DNA from: Granulicella aggregans
GTDB lineage: Bacteria; Acidobacteriota; Terriglobia; Terriglobales; Acidobacteriaceae
Assembly (NCBI RefSeq): GCF_025685565.1
Contig: NZ_JAGSYE010000001.1
Location: 1-64,000, forward strand
Direction of reading: 5' to 3'
DNA length: 64,000 nucleotides
Shown here: positions 18,951 through 27,432 of the stretch, piece after piece
How positions within the stretch are numbered: the stretch's first letter is position 1
Layout of the letters: each line of letters starts with the position of its first letter
Made by a program: the position numbers and the translations under genes
The notes under the pieces: model-generated
What the model was told of the DNA's origin: nothing
The model's database searches: none
The model's input: only the letters and a program-made list of their open reading frames with translations

Positions 18951-18993
18951 CCCAAAAACAACAATGCCCGATCTGTCGTAGACAGATCGGGCA
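18951..18993 (-). terminator. rho-independent terminator of the inositol oxygenase gene
   Basis: A perfect 13-bp stem (18965-18977 with 18981-18993, loop GTA) stands 37 bases after the stop codon at 19030. On the minus strand it is followed by the T-rich run TTGTTGTTTTT. Both parts of an intrinsic terminator are present. Confidence 0.88.
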
Positions 18994-19029
18994 CCAGGAT
19001 GGGAAACGCCGGAAGGGCTCGCTCGTGAG

Positions 19030-19890
19030 CTACCAGGCCAGAGTCGGAGGAAGGAACTCGGCGAAGAGATCGTCGTAGTAAGGCTTCAACTCGGCGAGAT
19101 TGGGCTTGGTGTGTCCTTTGGAGTAGAGGTCGTACTGGTTGAACTTCAGCACCCACTCCAGCATCGAGCGGTCTTTCTCCGTGCAGAGATGGTCGTATGC
19201 GCCGTGCTTGTGCCACGGATAAAACGAGTGGAAGCGAAGCATGTAAAGCGACTCGTCGCGCAGGTAGGGCTTCATCACCTCGGCGATATAACCATCGTGG
19301 CCGAAGGACATATGAACATTTTCTAGACCGCAGTTCGGCTCATAGATACCGTACTTGGTCTGGTACTCGGCGATATGGCGGTCTGGGTTCTTGGCGAAGT
19401 ATTCGTGGAAGACAATGTCCTTCGACCAGGCGCAGCCTACGGGGAAGGTGTCGCCAACAACGCCCCACTGTGGCTCGCCGTAGAGGCAGAGACACTTGCC
19501 GAGGTCGTGGATGAAGCCGGTGAGGATCATCCAGCGCGGGCACTCATCGCGGCGCATGGCTTCGGAGGTCTGGAGCAGGTGCTCGATCTGGGTCAGGTCG
19601 GTGTCCGGGTCGCTGTCATCTACGAGCGTATTGAGAAAATCGGCCGCCTCCCAGATGGTCTTCTGGCCCTTCGAGAGCGAAAAGTACTCCGCCTCTTTGC
19701 CCAGAACATATTCGACTGTCATGTTCTCGTGGTTCTGGCGATAGAACTCGGCCACGCCAGGAGTAGCCGTCGCGTCGTAGACACGGAACTCCTCTTCGCT
19801 CTTGCCCTCTTTGTAACGGCCTTCAAGAAAGTCGTCCCACTCGTCAAGGTCCTGCAACGGCTGATTGGGAAGAACGGTGGCTACGCTCAT
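19030..19890 (-). CDS. miox: myo-inositol oxygenase
   Basis: Di-iron enzyme that uses O2 to split myo-inositol to D-glucuronate. The 286-residue protein aligns through the whole MIOX family: HLLQTSEAMR, the HD-domain core LTGFIHDLGK, GEPQWGVVGDTFPVGC, MSFGHDGY and LRFHSFYPWHKHGAY. All six iron ligands expected from the mammalian enzyme are present: H104, H128, D129, H198, H221 and D254. AAGGAG lies eight bases before the ATG. It is divergent from transporter and LacI genes that probably import and sense the substrate. MIOX is typically eukaryotic and occurs in some Acidobacteriota and Bacteroidota, so ancient transfer is possible. Confidence 0.96.
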   Translation of the reverse strand: MSVATVLPNQPLQDLDEWDDFLEGRYKEGKSEEEFRVYDATATPGVAEFYRQNHENMTVEYVLGKEAEYFSLSKGQKTIWEAADFLNTLVDDSDPDTDLTQIEHLLQTSEAMRRDECPRWMILTGFIHDLGKCLCLYGEPQWGVVGDTFPVGCAWSKDIVFHEYFAKNPDRHIAEYQTKYGIYEPNCGLENVHMSFGHDGYIAEVMKPYLRDESLYMLRFHSFYPWHKHGAYDHLCTEKDRSMLEWVLKFNQYDLYSKGHTKPNLAELKPYYDDLFAEFLPPTLAW

Positions 19891-19945
19891 AAGGGGATCT
19901 CCTTGAAAAGGTTCAAATCGTGGACTCGACTGAAACGAGTCAATA

Positions 19946-19988
19946 AAGTTACCGCTAACTTATATCAAAACCGATTGAGCCTTGTATA
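19946..19988 (-). promoter_or_regulatory. promoter and LacI-type operator of the inositol oxygenase gene
   Basis: On the minus strand TATACA (plus 19983-19988), an 18-base spacer and TATAAG (plus 19959-19964) form a candidate promoter. A perfect 16-base palindrome, AAGTTACCGCTAACTT (19946-19961), overlaps the -10 and likely start site. Its core GTTACCG recurs at 20067-20088, as expected for sites of one LacI-family repressor. Confidence 0.6.
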
Positions 19989-20034
19989 CATTACCGCCGT
20001 TGAATATGACTTTAAATGAACTTGGACCTTTCTC

Positions 20035-20088
20035 TTGACAGTTCCGAGAGCTCCAATCTACCGTGATTTGCGTAATCGGTAACGCAAA
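20035..20088 (+). promoter_or_regulatory. promoter and LacI-type operator of the transporter operon
   Basis: A perfect TTGACA (20035-20040) with a weak -10, TCTACC (20057-20062, 16-base spacer). Immediately after it lies an inverted repeat with arms TTTGCGT (20067-20073) and ACGCAAA (20082-20088). Its interior, read on the minus strand, is GTTACCGATTAC, sharing GTTACCG with the palindrome before the divergent oxygenase gene. The position over the start site fits repression. Confidence 0.6.
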
Positions 20089-20132
20089 GCGAAGATACAT
20101 ACAGTGTTCAGCGGCAGGGTAAGATTTTTCCT

Positions 20133-20237
20133 ATGAGTGGATTGCAGACGATCAAAGCCATCCTGACGGATGTGCAGTTCTGGGTTCCGGCACTGGCGCT
20201 GGCCTTCGGCATCGCGCTGCTCGTATGGCTACGATAG
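20133..20237 (+). CDS. 34-residue single-membrane-segment peptide
   Basis: A short open frame beginning ATG AGT GGA TTG and ending TAG codes for 34 residues. The first half is MSGLQTIKAILTD; the rest is one hydrophobic helix, FWVPALALAFGIALLVWL, ending in Arg. It is the first frame after the operon promoter and lies 54 bases before the sugar transporter start. The ribosome site (AGGG about 15 bases upstream) is weak. Similar short helices beside transporters are usually uncharacterised accessory peptides; no function is claimed. Confidence 0.55.
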   Translation: MSGLQTIKAILTDVQFWVPALALAFGIALLVWLR

Positions 20238-20291
20238 AGACTTCCCTGCTTCGCAGAGAGACAGCGCCGTGCGGAAGGACTGGGAGAGTAG

Positions 20292-21593
20292 ATGGCTGCA
20301 AGCGGTACAGCGGTGACGGGTCGTGCAGTAGCTTCAGTCAGGTCGCTGCACGTAATGGGCGTAATCTGCGGGCTTGCGGCGGGAGTCTGGCTGGGTGCGG
20401 CTGAGGCACCGACAAAGCTGGTGAACGCAGGGTTCTCGCCGTTTGCGATCTCGCTCTGCATGGTGGCCGGAGTGTTTACGGCACGTTGGACTTTTCCCAC
20501 ATTGCTGAAGGGAACGAGCTACGTCTTCGCGGATCTGACGGCAAAGAAGCACCTGATCGTCTGGGCGATTCTTGCCGGAGCCTTGTGGGCAGTCGCGAAC
20601 ACGTTGACCGTCTTCGCCATCCGCGATGTGGGCCTGGCAACGGCATTCCCCTTATGGAATACAAACTCGCTGATCGGCCTGCTGTGGGGGCGGCTCTTGT
20701 TTGGCGAGTTGAAGGGCGCGGGCACGAAGAACAGCCTCAAGGTTCTCGCTGGGACTACCTGCATCGTCATCGCCGCGATCATGCTCGGCTTCAGCACTAT
20801 CCAGGGCGGAGCCTCCAATGCTCCTCACGCAGCGCGAGGTCTGATGGCCGCCGCTGGCGCCAGCCTGCTCTGGGGGACGATGTATGTGCCTTATCGCAAG
20901 GCCTACCTAAGCGGGATGAATCCCCTCTCCTTCGTGACGGCGTTCACCGTGGGGGAGTTGGGAACGATGTTCGCTCTCACCTGGGCGCTGGACGGAGGAG
21001 CTCACTCCTCGGCGTTCCAGTTGATTCACAGCAAACAACTGCTGTTCTGGCTGTTCCTTGGCGGATTCGTTTGGGTTGTCGGCGACCTCTTTCAACAGTT
21101 CGCGACGAAGTATCTGGGGATCGGGCGCGGAATTCCACTCTCGAACACGAACCAGCTATGGGGACTCGCATGGGGAGCGCTGGTATTCGGCGAACTCGCG
21201 TCTGCCAACTGGGCACACAGGATGCTGGTGCTGGGCGGCTCCTTCCTGATGATCGTGGGCGCGTTGGCGATCAGCACAGCGGTGGCGTCGGCGCGGGAGC
21301 ATACGTCACGCAACGAGGTGCTTGAACGAGAGTGCGACCGCTATGGATTGATCTATCGCGAGGTGCTGCAGGCGCAGAGCGGCGATGAGTTCGGCAGCCG
21401 CAGCGAACGCCGCCGCTGGTGGGACTATGCGATCGTATTGGCAGCTACTGGGTTATTCGTATGGCTGGGCATCAACGCGGTCGTACCCCCACTGGCCATG
21501 AATCTGCACTGGGCAGCGGCGTTGACGGGCCTGCTGGCCATCGCGCTGGCGGGTGGTGGATGGTCACTTTGGCGGCAGACGCGCTTCAGCTAG
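20292..21593 (+). CDS. GRP-family sugar transporter
   Basis: A 433-residue membrane protein with ten or more hydrophobic segments and an internal duplication: PLWNTNSLIGLLWGRLLFGEL in the first half matches PLSNTNQLWGLAWGALVFGEL in the second. This is the drug/metabolite-type fold of the glucose/ribose porter family and of L-rhamnose-H+ symporters. GGGAGAG precedes the ATG. Placed between the inositol oxygenase promoter and a LacI regulator, it may import inositol, glucuronate or a related sugar; the exact substrate is inferred from context only. A soluble insertion near residues 330-375 is charged and may be cytoplasmic. Confidence 0.82.
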   Translation: MAASGTAVTGRAVASVRSLHVMGVICGLAAGVWLGAAEAPTKLVNAGFSPFAISLCMVAGVFTARWTFPTLLKGTSYVFADLTAKKHLIVWAILAGALWAVANTLTVFAIRDVGLATAFPLWNTNSLIGLLWGRLLFGELKGAGTKNSLKVLAGTTCIVIAAIMLGFSTIQGGASNAPHAARGLMAAAGASLLWGTMYVPYRKAYLSGMNPLSFVTAFTVGELGTMFALTWALDGGAHSSAFQLIHSKQLLFWLFLGGFVWVVGDLFQQFATKYLGIGRGIPLSNTNQLWGLAWGALVFGELASANWAHRMLVLGGSFLMIVGALAISTAVASAREHTSRNEVLERECDRYGLIYREVLQAQSGDEFGSRSERRRWWDYAIVLAATGLFVWLGINAVVPPLAMNLHWAAALTGLLAIALAGGGWSLWRQTRFS

Positions 21594-21603
21594 AGGAGAG
21601 TGA

Positions 21604-22614
21604 ATGGCAGTACGGCTGAAGGACATTGCCAAAGACCTTGGGGTCTCGACCGTAACCGTATCGAAGGTCCTGCGGGGCAACCCGGAGATCAGCGAACGAA
21701 CCAGAGCACGCGTGCTGAAGCGCGTGCGCGAGCTGAACTACCAGCCCAACATGCAGGCGCGTGGGCTGGCGGGTGGCCGGTCGTTCACCGCCGGGCTGGT
21801 CGTGCCGGACCTGGTGCATCCCTTCTTCGGCGAGTTCGCTAAGTCGCTCGGTGGAGCGCTGAGGGCCAGCGGGCTTGGGCTGATGCTGGCCTCATCCGAG
21901 GAAGACCCTGAGATCGAAGTACAGGAGATCCGAACCCTGCTCAACCGCGGCGTGGATGTGCTGTTGGTGGCATCCTGCCAGACGCTTGAGAGCGAGTCGC
22001 TCTTCTTCGGAGATGGCGCACGGCCTCTGCTGCTGATTGACCGGAACTTCACCAAGATCGGGGCAAGCTTTGTGGGATCGGACGATGTGCAGGTAGGCGA
22101 GATGGGGACGCGTCACCTTATCTCTCTGGGCCGCAAGAACGTGGCCCACATCGGCGGCCAGGGGATGAGTCCGGCAGTGGACAGGCAGGCGGGTTATCGC
22201 AAGGCCATGGCGGCCGCAAAGATCAAGGTGCCGGCAAACTTCGTCGTAACGCGCGACCGGATTGAGGAGAGCGGCGACTCCGCCGGCTACTACGCCATGC
22301 AGGAGCTGCTGTCGCAGGGAGCGCGGCCCGACGCTGTCTTTTGCTACAACGATCTCTCTGCGCTGGGAGCGATGAAGGCTGCCATGCAGGCCGGCCTTCG
22401 AATTCCCGAAGACATTGCCTTTGTGGGCTGTGGCAACCTGCGCTATGCGGAGTATCTGAAGGTTCCGTTGACGTCAATCGACCATTCCACCGAACGCTTG
22501 GGAGTCGCGGCCGCAAATCTGGCTTCGCAACTCGCGGAGTCGCCCTTGACTCTTCCTCAGACGGTGCTGCTGGAGCCGAAGCTGATGGTGCGCCGGTCAA
22601 GCGTGGCGGAATAG
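21604..22614 (+). CDS. LacI-family transcriptional regulator
   Basis: 336 residues, the normal LacI/GalR length. The N-terminal helix-turn-helix (RLKDIAKDLGVSTVTVSKVL, about 4-23) and hinge (LNYQPNMQARGLAGGRS) are followed by a periplasmic-binding-protein-like sensor domain with VGCGNLRYAEYLKVPLTSID near the end. AGAGGAG stands just upstream. The gene sits between two transporters and next to inositol oxygenase, so a sugar or sugar-acid effector is likely. Two related palindromes with core GTTACCG in the divergent promoter region are the probable targets. Confidence 0.93.
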   Translation: MAVRLKDIAKDLGVSTVTVSKVLRGNPEISERTRARVLKRVRELNYQPNMQARGLAGGRSFTAGLVVPDLVHPFFGEFAKSLGGALRASGLGLMLASSEEDPEIEVQEIRTLLNRGVDVLLVASCQTLESESLFFGDGARPLLLIDRNFTKIGASFVGSDDVQVGEMGTRHLISLGRKNVAHIGGQGMSPAVDRQAGYRKAMAAAKIKVPANFVVTRDRIEESGDSAGYYAMQELLSQGARPDAVFCYNDLSALGAMKAAMQAGLRIPEDIAFVGCGNLRYAEYLKVPLTSIDHSTERLGVAAANLASQLAESPLTLPQTVLLEPKLMVRRSSVAE

Positions 22615-22657
22615 ACAGGCGAATCGGCACGCCGTTCGCTAGAATCAAAGACCAATC

Positions 22658-23944
22658 ATGAATGTGCAGACACTGCAGAAGCCTATGAACACCCCGCGGC
22701 AGGTGCTCTTCGCCAGCCTGGTTGGAACAACGGTCGAGTTCTTCGACTTCTACATCTACGCGACGGCCGCCGTGCTTGTTTTCCCGAAGCTCTTCTTCCC
22801 CAAGTCCGACCCCGCGTCCTCGACGCTGGCTTCGCTGGCGACCTTCGGCATTGCGTTCATCGCGCGGCCTATCGGCTCGGCCCTCTTCGGCCACTTCGGC
22901 GATCGCATCGGACGCAAGAAGACCCTGGTGCTGGCCCTTTCGACCATGGGGCTTTCGACCTTCGCCATTGGCGTCCTGCCTTCGTATGCGGCGATCGGCA
23001 TCATCGCTCCCTTGCTGCTGGCGCTCTGCCGGTTCGGGCAAGGCATCGGACTTGGCGGTGAATGGGGAGGAGCCGTGCTGCTGGCGGTCGAGAACGCTCC
23101 GCCGAACAAGCGCGCTCTCTATGGAATGTTTCCCCAGCTTGGCGCTCCGATCGGATTTCTGCTCTCGGGAGGAACATTCCTGCTGCTCTCACGATGGCTC
23201 ACGGACGCCCAGTTCTTCAGCTTTGGCTGGCGGCTTCCCTTCCTAGCAAGCGCGGTGCTGGTACTACTCGGCCTCTATGTCCGGCTGACCATCACTGAGA
23301 CGCCCGTCTTCGAGGCCTCTCAAAAGCGCGGCGAGAAGACCAGCGTACCCATGTTCTCCGTCTTCCGGCAGCATCTGCGCGAGCTCTGCGCTGGAGTCCT
23401 GGTCTGCCTAGCAACATTTGTACTTTTCTACCTGATGACCGTCTTCGCCCTCTCATGGGGAACGACGGCGCTGCACTACCCTCGCGGAACCTTCTTGCTG
23501 ATCCAGTTGTTCGGAATTCTCTTCTTCGCGGCAACCATACCCGTTTCAGCTCTGCTCGCCGAGCGGGGACGCAAGCCGCTGATGATAGGCGTGACGGTGG
23601 GCATCGCACTCTTTGGCTTCGCGTTCGCGCCTATGTTCTCGGCGGGCATCGCTGGCGCAACCGCGATGATGGCGCTCGGCCTCGCACTGATGGGCATGAC
23701 CTACGGCCCTCTCGGAACAATCGTCTCCGAGTTGTTCCCCACTCCGGTACGCTACACGGGAAGTTCACTGGCGTTCAGCCTTGCGGGCATCCTCGGAGCC
23801 TCGCTCGCTCCCTACGCAGCCACCTGGCTGGCGAAGACCTACGGTCTGCCTTACGTCGGGTACTACCTCACAACGTCCGCGCTCCTGACGCTTGTGGGGC
23901 TGCTGCTGATCCGCGAGACGAAGAACAGCGATCTCACGCTCTAG
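22658..23944 (+). CDS. MFS transporter, metabolite:H+ symporter (MHS) family
   Basis: 428 residues with about twelve membrane helices. MHS hallmarks are present: GTTVEFFDFYIYATAAVLVF in helix 1, GHFGDRIGRKKTLVL in the 2-3 loop, and RFGQGIGLGGEWGGAVLLAVE in helices 4-5. Relatives take up dicarboxylates, shikimate, betaine or sugar acids with protons. Its place after the LacI gene suggests uptake of a compound connected with inositol or uronate catabolism, but that is inference. The gap to the LacI gene is 43 bases, compatible with one operon. Confidence 0.9.
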   Translation: MNVQTLQKPMNTPRQVLFASLVGTTVEFFDFYIYATAAVLVFPKLFFPKSDPASSTLASLATFGIAFIARPIGSALFGHFGDRIGRKKTLVLALSTMGLSTFAIGVLPSYAAIGIIAPLLLALCRFGQGIGLGGEWGGAVLLAVENAPPNKRALYGMFPQLGAPIGFLLSGGTFLLLSRWLTDAQFFSFGWRLPFLASAVLVLLGLYVRLTITETPVFEASQKRGEKTSVPMFSVFRQHLRELCAGVLVCLATFVLFYLMTVFALSWGTTALHYPRGTFLLIQLFGILFFAATIPVSALLAERGRKPLMIGVTVGIALFGFAFAPMFSAGIAGATAMMALGLALMGMTYGPLGTIVSELFPTPVRYTGSSLAFSLAGILGASLAPYAATWLAKTYGLPYVGYYLTTSALLTLVGLLLIRETKNSDLTL

Positions 23945-24067
23945 CCGAACACTTCGCCTCAACGCGCGGCAAGAGCATTCGATGTAGTTGGAATCACCAT
24001 AAGGTCATGTGGGGAGAGTTCGCGCTCGTCGATGCGGTGCCGATAGATCGATTAGAGGTCACTAATC

Positions 24068-24253
24068 ATGAGCGTATCGGTCGTCTCAAGAGTCTCCACA
24101 CCGCACCCCTTGCCTGATCCACCCCCAGCCGTAAAGCCGGTCGTGGTGCGTGCCGCGCCTCCAGCGCCCGTCCCCGCGGACACGGTCACCATTAACTCGG
24201 CCGGCGAAGCGCAATCCCCGGTAAGCGCGGACACCGCCGGCGACGGCCGCTAG
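24068..24253 (+). CDS. small proline-rich hypothetical protein
   Basis: A 61-residue frame with AGAGG about nine bases before the ATG. The product is rich in Pro, Ala and Val (HPLPDPPPAVKPVVVRAAPP) and has a TVTINSAGEAQ segment. It has no signal peptide or membrane segment and no recognised domain. It may be a genuine small protein or a chance frame in GC-rich DNA. Confidence 0.4.
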   Translation: MSVSVVSRVSTPHPLPDPPPAVKPVVVRAAPPAPVPADTVTINSAGEAQSPVSADTAGDGR

Positions 24254-24337
24254 TCGCAGGATCCCACTCCCAGTCTCCCACTAAAGTCCGATGGTTTGAG
24301 GGCCCCGCGGCTCTTAGGCTTGGAGCAAAGGACTGTC

Positions 24338-25666
24338 ATGCCGCCACCCCACGAAGACGAGGCCTTCCCTGCCATTGCGGAGAAGACGCGCCTGAAGATG
24401 GGTCCGACTTTGACCATCCTTGGACTGGCCCTCGCGATGCGAGTCCTGGTCATCTGGACTGTCGTCACCCGCTATCCTCCGCAGTGGCTCTTTACCCGCG
24501 GCATGGAGATGGGCCTGCTGGCGAAGTCGCTGCTTGCGGGCAAAGGCCTCAGTTCTCCCTTCGGCGGCGATACCGGCCCCACAGCAATCGTAGCGCCGGT
24601 CTATCCCTTACTGATAGCAGCCGTCTTCCGCGTCTTCGGCGCGTACTCGATGGCCTCGGCCATCGCGATCCTCATAGCCCAGACGATCGTGAACCTCATC
24701 ACCATCTGGATGATCATGCATGTGTCGCGCCGACTCTTCAACCAGGCCACAGCGACAGTGGCCGGACTTGCGTGGGCCTGCTCTCTCCCGCTGGTCTGGA
24801 TGCCGACGATTCTCTGGGAGACTTCACTCTCCTGCTGCCTTTTGGCTGGACTCTTCGCGATCGTGCTGAAGTATCGCGTTATGGCCGACATGGGTCCAGT
24901 GCAGTGGATCGCGATAGGTGGCTACTGTGGCCTCTGCGCGCTGGTGAATCCTGCCCTATTGCTTTCGCTTGCCGGCGCTGCCTTGTGGCTGGCATACGTC
25001 GCGCGAGGAAGACAGTCTTACTGGCCGCTGCTCTCACTGCTAACGTTCGTGCTGGTCTTCGCTCCCTGGCCGATCAGAAACGCTCGGGCCTTTCACGCGT
25101 TCGTTCCGCTTCGCACCACGGTGGGGCTTGAGCTGTGGATAGGCAACCGGGACGGAGCGACCGGCTTTCTTGATGAGTCCGTCTTCCCCATGTTCAACCG
25201 GACGGAGCTTGCAGATTATGTGACGCGCGGCGAAGTTGGATACTCCGCCCACAAGTCCGAGCTGGCGAAGCAATACATCGCCACGCATCCCTTGGAGTTC
25301 CTCGAACTTACGGCTCGCCGTTTCGTGCGCTTCTGGACCGGCACTGGCACGCAGAACGGATCCGCGCTCTTCGCGCTGCACGCAACGTCGACGACGCTCC
25401 TCGGTGTGATCGCTCTTGCGCTCCTCCTGCGACGCCGCCGCTACGATCTTGTCGCGTTGTTTGCGATCCCGATGCTGCTCTTTCCAATTCCTTACCTCAT
25501 CACGCATGCCGAGTTTCGCTATCGCCTCGTAATCGATCCGATCATGACGGTTCTAGGCGCTTACGCGGTGGTAGAACTTGCCAAACTTACCGTTAGCGCG
25601 AGTAAGGCAACTTCCTCCGAACCTCGATTGGCACCCGCCAAGACGCCAATCCTGAGGTCGATCTAG
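24338..25666 (+). CDS. ArnT/PMT-like polytopic membrane glycosyltransferase, copy 1
   Basis: About 442 residues from the ATG at 24338, which has AAGGA seven bases upstream; a TTG at 24296 is less likely. About ten hydrophobic segments follow a short soluble N-terminus. The first loop has GLLAKSLLAGKGLSSPFGGDTGPTA and the late segment PIPYLITHAEFRYRLVIDP, the pattern of GT39/GT83-like lipid-linked sugar transferases. It would transfer a sugar from a polyprenyl phosphate on the periplasmic side; acceptor unknown. A clear paralogue starts at its stop codon, sharing TAG/GTG. Confidence 0.75.
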   Translation: MPPPHEDEAFPAIAEKTRLKMGPTLTILGLALAMRVLVIWTVVTRYPPQWLFTRGMEMGLLAKSLLAGKGLSSPFGGDTGPTAIVAPVYPLLIAAVFRVFGAYSMASAIAILIAQTIVNLITIWMIMHVSRRLFNQATATVAGLAWACSLPLVWMPTILWETSLSCCLLAGLFAIVLKYRVMADMGPVQWIAIGGYCGLCALVNPALLLSLAGAALWLAYVARGRQSYWPLLSLLTFVLVFAPWPIRNARAFHAFVPLRTTVGLELWIGNRDGATGFLDESVFPMFNRTELADYVTRGEVGYSAHKSELAKQYIATHPLEFLELTARRFVRFWTGTGTQNGSALFALHATSTTLLGVIALALLLRRRRYDLVALFAIPMLLFPIPYLITHAEFRYRLVIDPIMTVLGAYAVVELAKLTVSASKATSSEPRLAPAKTPILRSI

Positions 25667-26976
25667 TGAAGTTCGAGGCACCCGCTCCAAACGTGGTGCC
25701 GCTCGGGCACAGAGAAAACGAGGGGCGCGTCCACTATCTACCAATCCTCGGCTCGGCGCTCGTTCTGCGTAGCCTCTTCGCGTTATCGGTGGCCAGGGGA
25801 GATCCGCGAGTGTGGTTCTTCAACCAGGCCTCCGAGTACGGTTGCCTCGCGCAGTCCCTGCTGAGCGGGCACGGATATGCATCGCCATTCTGCGGGTCCA
25901 CAGGGCCAAGCGCCTTCCTGGCACCGGGATATCCCCTGCTGGTGGCGGCGGCCTTCCGTTTGTTCGGAGCCTACAGCATGCAGGCTGCTGCCGCATTGAT
26001 CAGCTTGCAAGTGCTCGTCGGCATTTTGATCGTGCTGACAGTGATGTTGCTGGCGAAGCGTCTGCTGGGCACCACCGCCGCCAACCTCGCCGGAGTGCTG
26101 TGCGCGATCAGCCCGCCCGCGGTATGCCTGCCGATACTCTTCTGGGAGACATCACTCTCCATGCTGCTACTGACAGGAATCATCCTGTTGGCGCTGCGGT
26201 GCGCGAATAGGCCGAGCAACTGGCGCTGGCTCGGCTTCGGTGCGTACTGCGCCGTGGCAATGTTCGTGAATCCGTCGCTCCTGCTGACCTTCGCAGCCGT
26301 ATTCATATGGATGATCTGGCAGACCGGAATCTCACGGCTTCGAGGTCCAGCACTGGCGTTACTGACCTGGTGCATGATCTTCTCCATCTGGCCCATTCGA
26401 AACGCATATCGTCTCCATGCGTTCGTCCCGCTGCGCACGAACCTGGGCTACGAGCTTTGGCAAGGGAACCGGCCGGGATCTGATGGCACGTTTACGGTCG
26501 CGCTCCATCCCAACAAGAACAACAACGAGTTTGTGCATTACGCACATCTAGGCGAAGCAGCCTACATGCAAGAGAAGTCCGAGCTTGCGATTGAGGCGAT
26601 CAAGGCCGACAAATCACGCTTCGTTCGACTGTCCTTGGAGCGCTTCAGAAAGTTCTGGATCAACAGCGCAGATTCGAAATCGTCCTCGCTGCTGGCGATG
26701 AACATCCTGTTCACCTCGCTGATGAGCGCCGTCGGGTTGGGGCTGCTCTTCCTGCGCAGGAACCCAGTTGCGTGGCTACTTGCTATCCCCTTCGCGATCC
26801 TGCCGGCACCGTACTATCTCACCCACGCCGACTTCCGCTTCAGGCTGTTGCTTGACCCACTGGCGATCCTGCTGACGGCCTATGTCTTCAAGGAGCTCAG
26901 CGGTCGTGTCCGATCGCACCTGAGAGCAAAAGCCCGCGGCAGCGTGGTAGCGACACAGCTTCCCGCAAGGACTTAA
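25666..26976 (+). CDS. ArnT/PMT-like polytopic membrane glycosyltransferase, copy 2
   Basis: 436 residues, starting with a GTG that overlaps the last base of the preceding stop codon. It matches the upstream protein along its length: SEYGCLAQSLLSGHGYASPF, APGYPLLVAAAFRLFGAYSM, AFVPLRTNLGYELWQGN and the final PAPYYLTHADFRFRLLLDP. The same membrane topology is expected. The two probably arose by tandem duplication and may act as a pair or on successive sugars. Neither the lipid donor nor the acceptor can be deduced, and no other glycan genes adjoin. Confidence 0.75.
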   Translation: MKFEAPAPNVVPLGHRENEGRVHYLPILGSALVLRSLFALSVARGDPRVWFFNQASEYGCLAQSLLSGHGYASPFCGSTGPSAFLAPGYPLLVAAAFRLFGAYSMQAAAALISLQVLVGILIVLTVMLLAKRLLGTTAANLAGVLCAISPPAVCLPILFWETSLSMLLLTGIILLALRCANRPSNWRWLGFGAYCAVAMFVNPSLLLTFAAVFIWMIWQTGISRLRGPALALLTWCMIFSIWPIRNAYRLHAFVPLRTNLGYELWQGNRPGSDGTFTVALHPNKNNNEFVHYAHLGEAAYMQEKSELAIEAIKADKSRFVRLSLERFRKFWINSADSKSSSLLAMNILFTSLMSAVGLGLLFLRRNPVAWLLAIPFAILPAPYYLTHADFRFRLLLDPLAILLTAYVFKELSGRVRSHLRAKARGSVVATQLPART

Positions 26977-27045
26977 CAGCGATCCTGAGGGGATCAAGGG
27001 ATATTCAATAAATAGGTTGGAATGCAGCTATCGCAAGGGCGCGGA

Positions 27046-27408
27046 TCAGTTCGGCGCGTCGGAGACAGCAAGCTCATCTCCAAGCTCGATGCCAGCGCGA
27101 AGAATCTCACCCGAAGCCAGTTCGAGGACGCTGCTAATTTTTATGCTGACGGATGTGACGCGATAGGGCACGAGAGAGTGCCATAGCTTGACGACGCGCT
27201 TGTTGCGGTCGAGGCCGACGACATCAATGGGAAACTTCATCCCCATCGTGTGAACACCGGAGGAAGGCGCGATCCACAACCCTCCCCCGGCACCCAGACC
27301 ACTTCGGCCAAGAAGGCCCCACATCCTGGTTAGCGAGGTATCGGCAAGCTCTATGTTTTCACCCACTGTCGTATTGCGGGTCCGGTTCACCACACGTATC
27401 GATCGCAT
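27046..27408 (-). CDS. DUF192 family protein
   Basis: A 120-residue protein with the DUF192 signature: LADTSLTRMWGLLGR, then GLWIAPSSGVHTMGMKFPIDVVGLD, and ELASGEILRAGIELGDEL. These short beta-rich domains are widespread and of unknown function; exported forms are common, but this copy has no signal peptide. GAGGAG precedes the ATG. It is the last gene of the Tad pilus block and 24 bases beyond a small membrane peptide, so it probably belongs to the same transcript. Confidence 0.85.
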   Translation of the reverse strand: MRSIRVVNRTRNTTVGENIELADTSLTRMWGLLGRSGLGAGGGLWIAPSSGVHTMGMKFPIDVVGLDRNKRVVKLWHSLVPYRVTSVSIKISSVLELASGEILRAGIELGDELAVSDAPN

Positions 27409-27432
27409 GAATCGGAGCTCCTCAACAAAACA

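Noticed and set aside
26980..27000. Short inverted repeat GATCC/GGATC as a terminator between convergent genes
   Set aside because: The stem is only five base pairs and no T-run follows on either strand.
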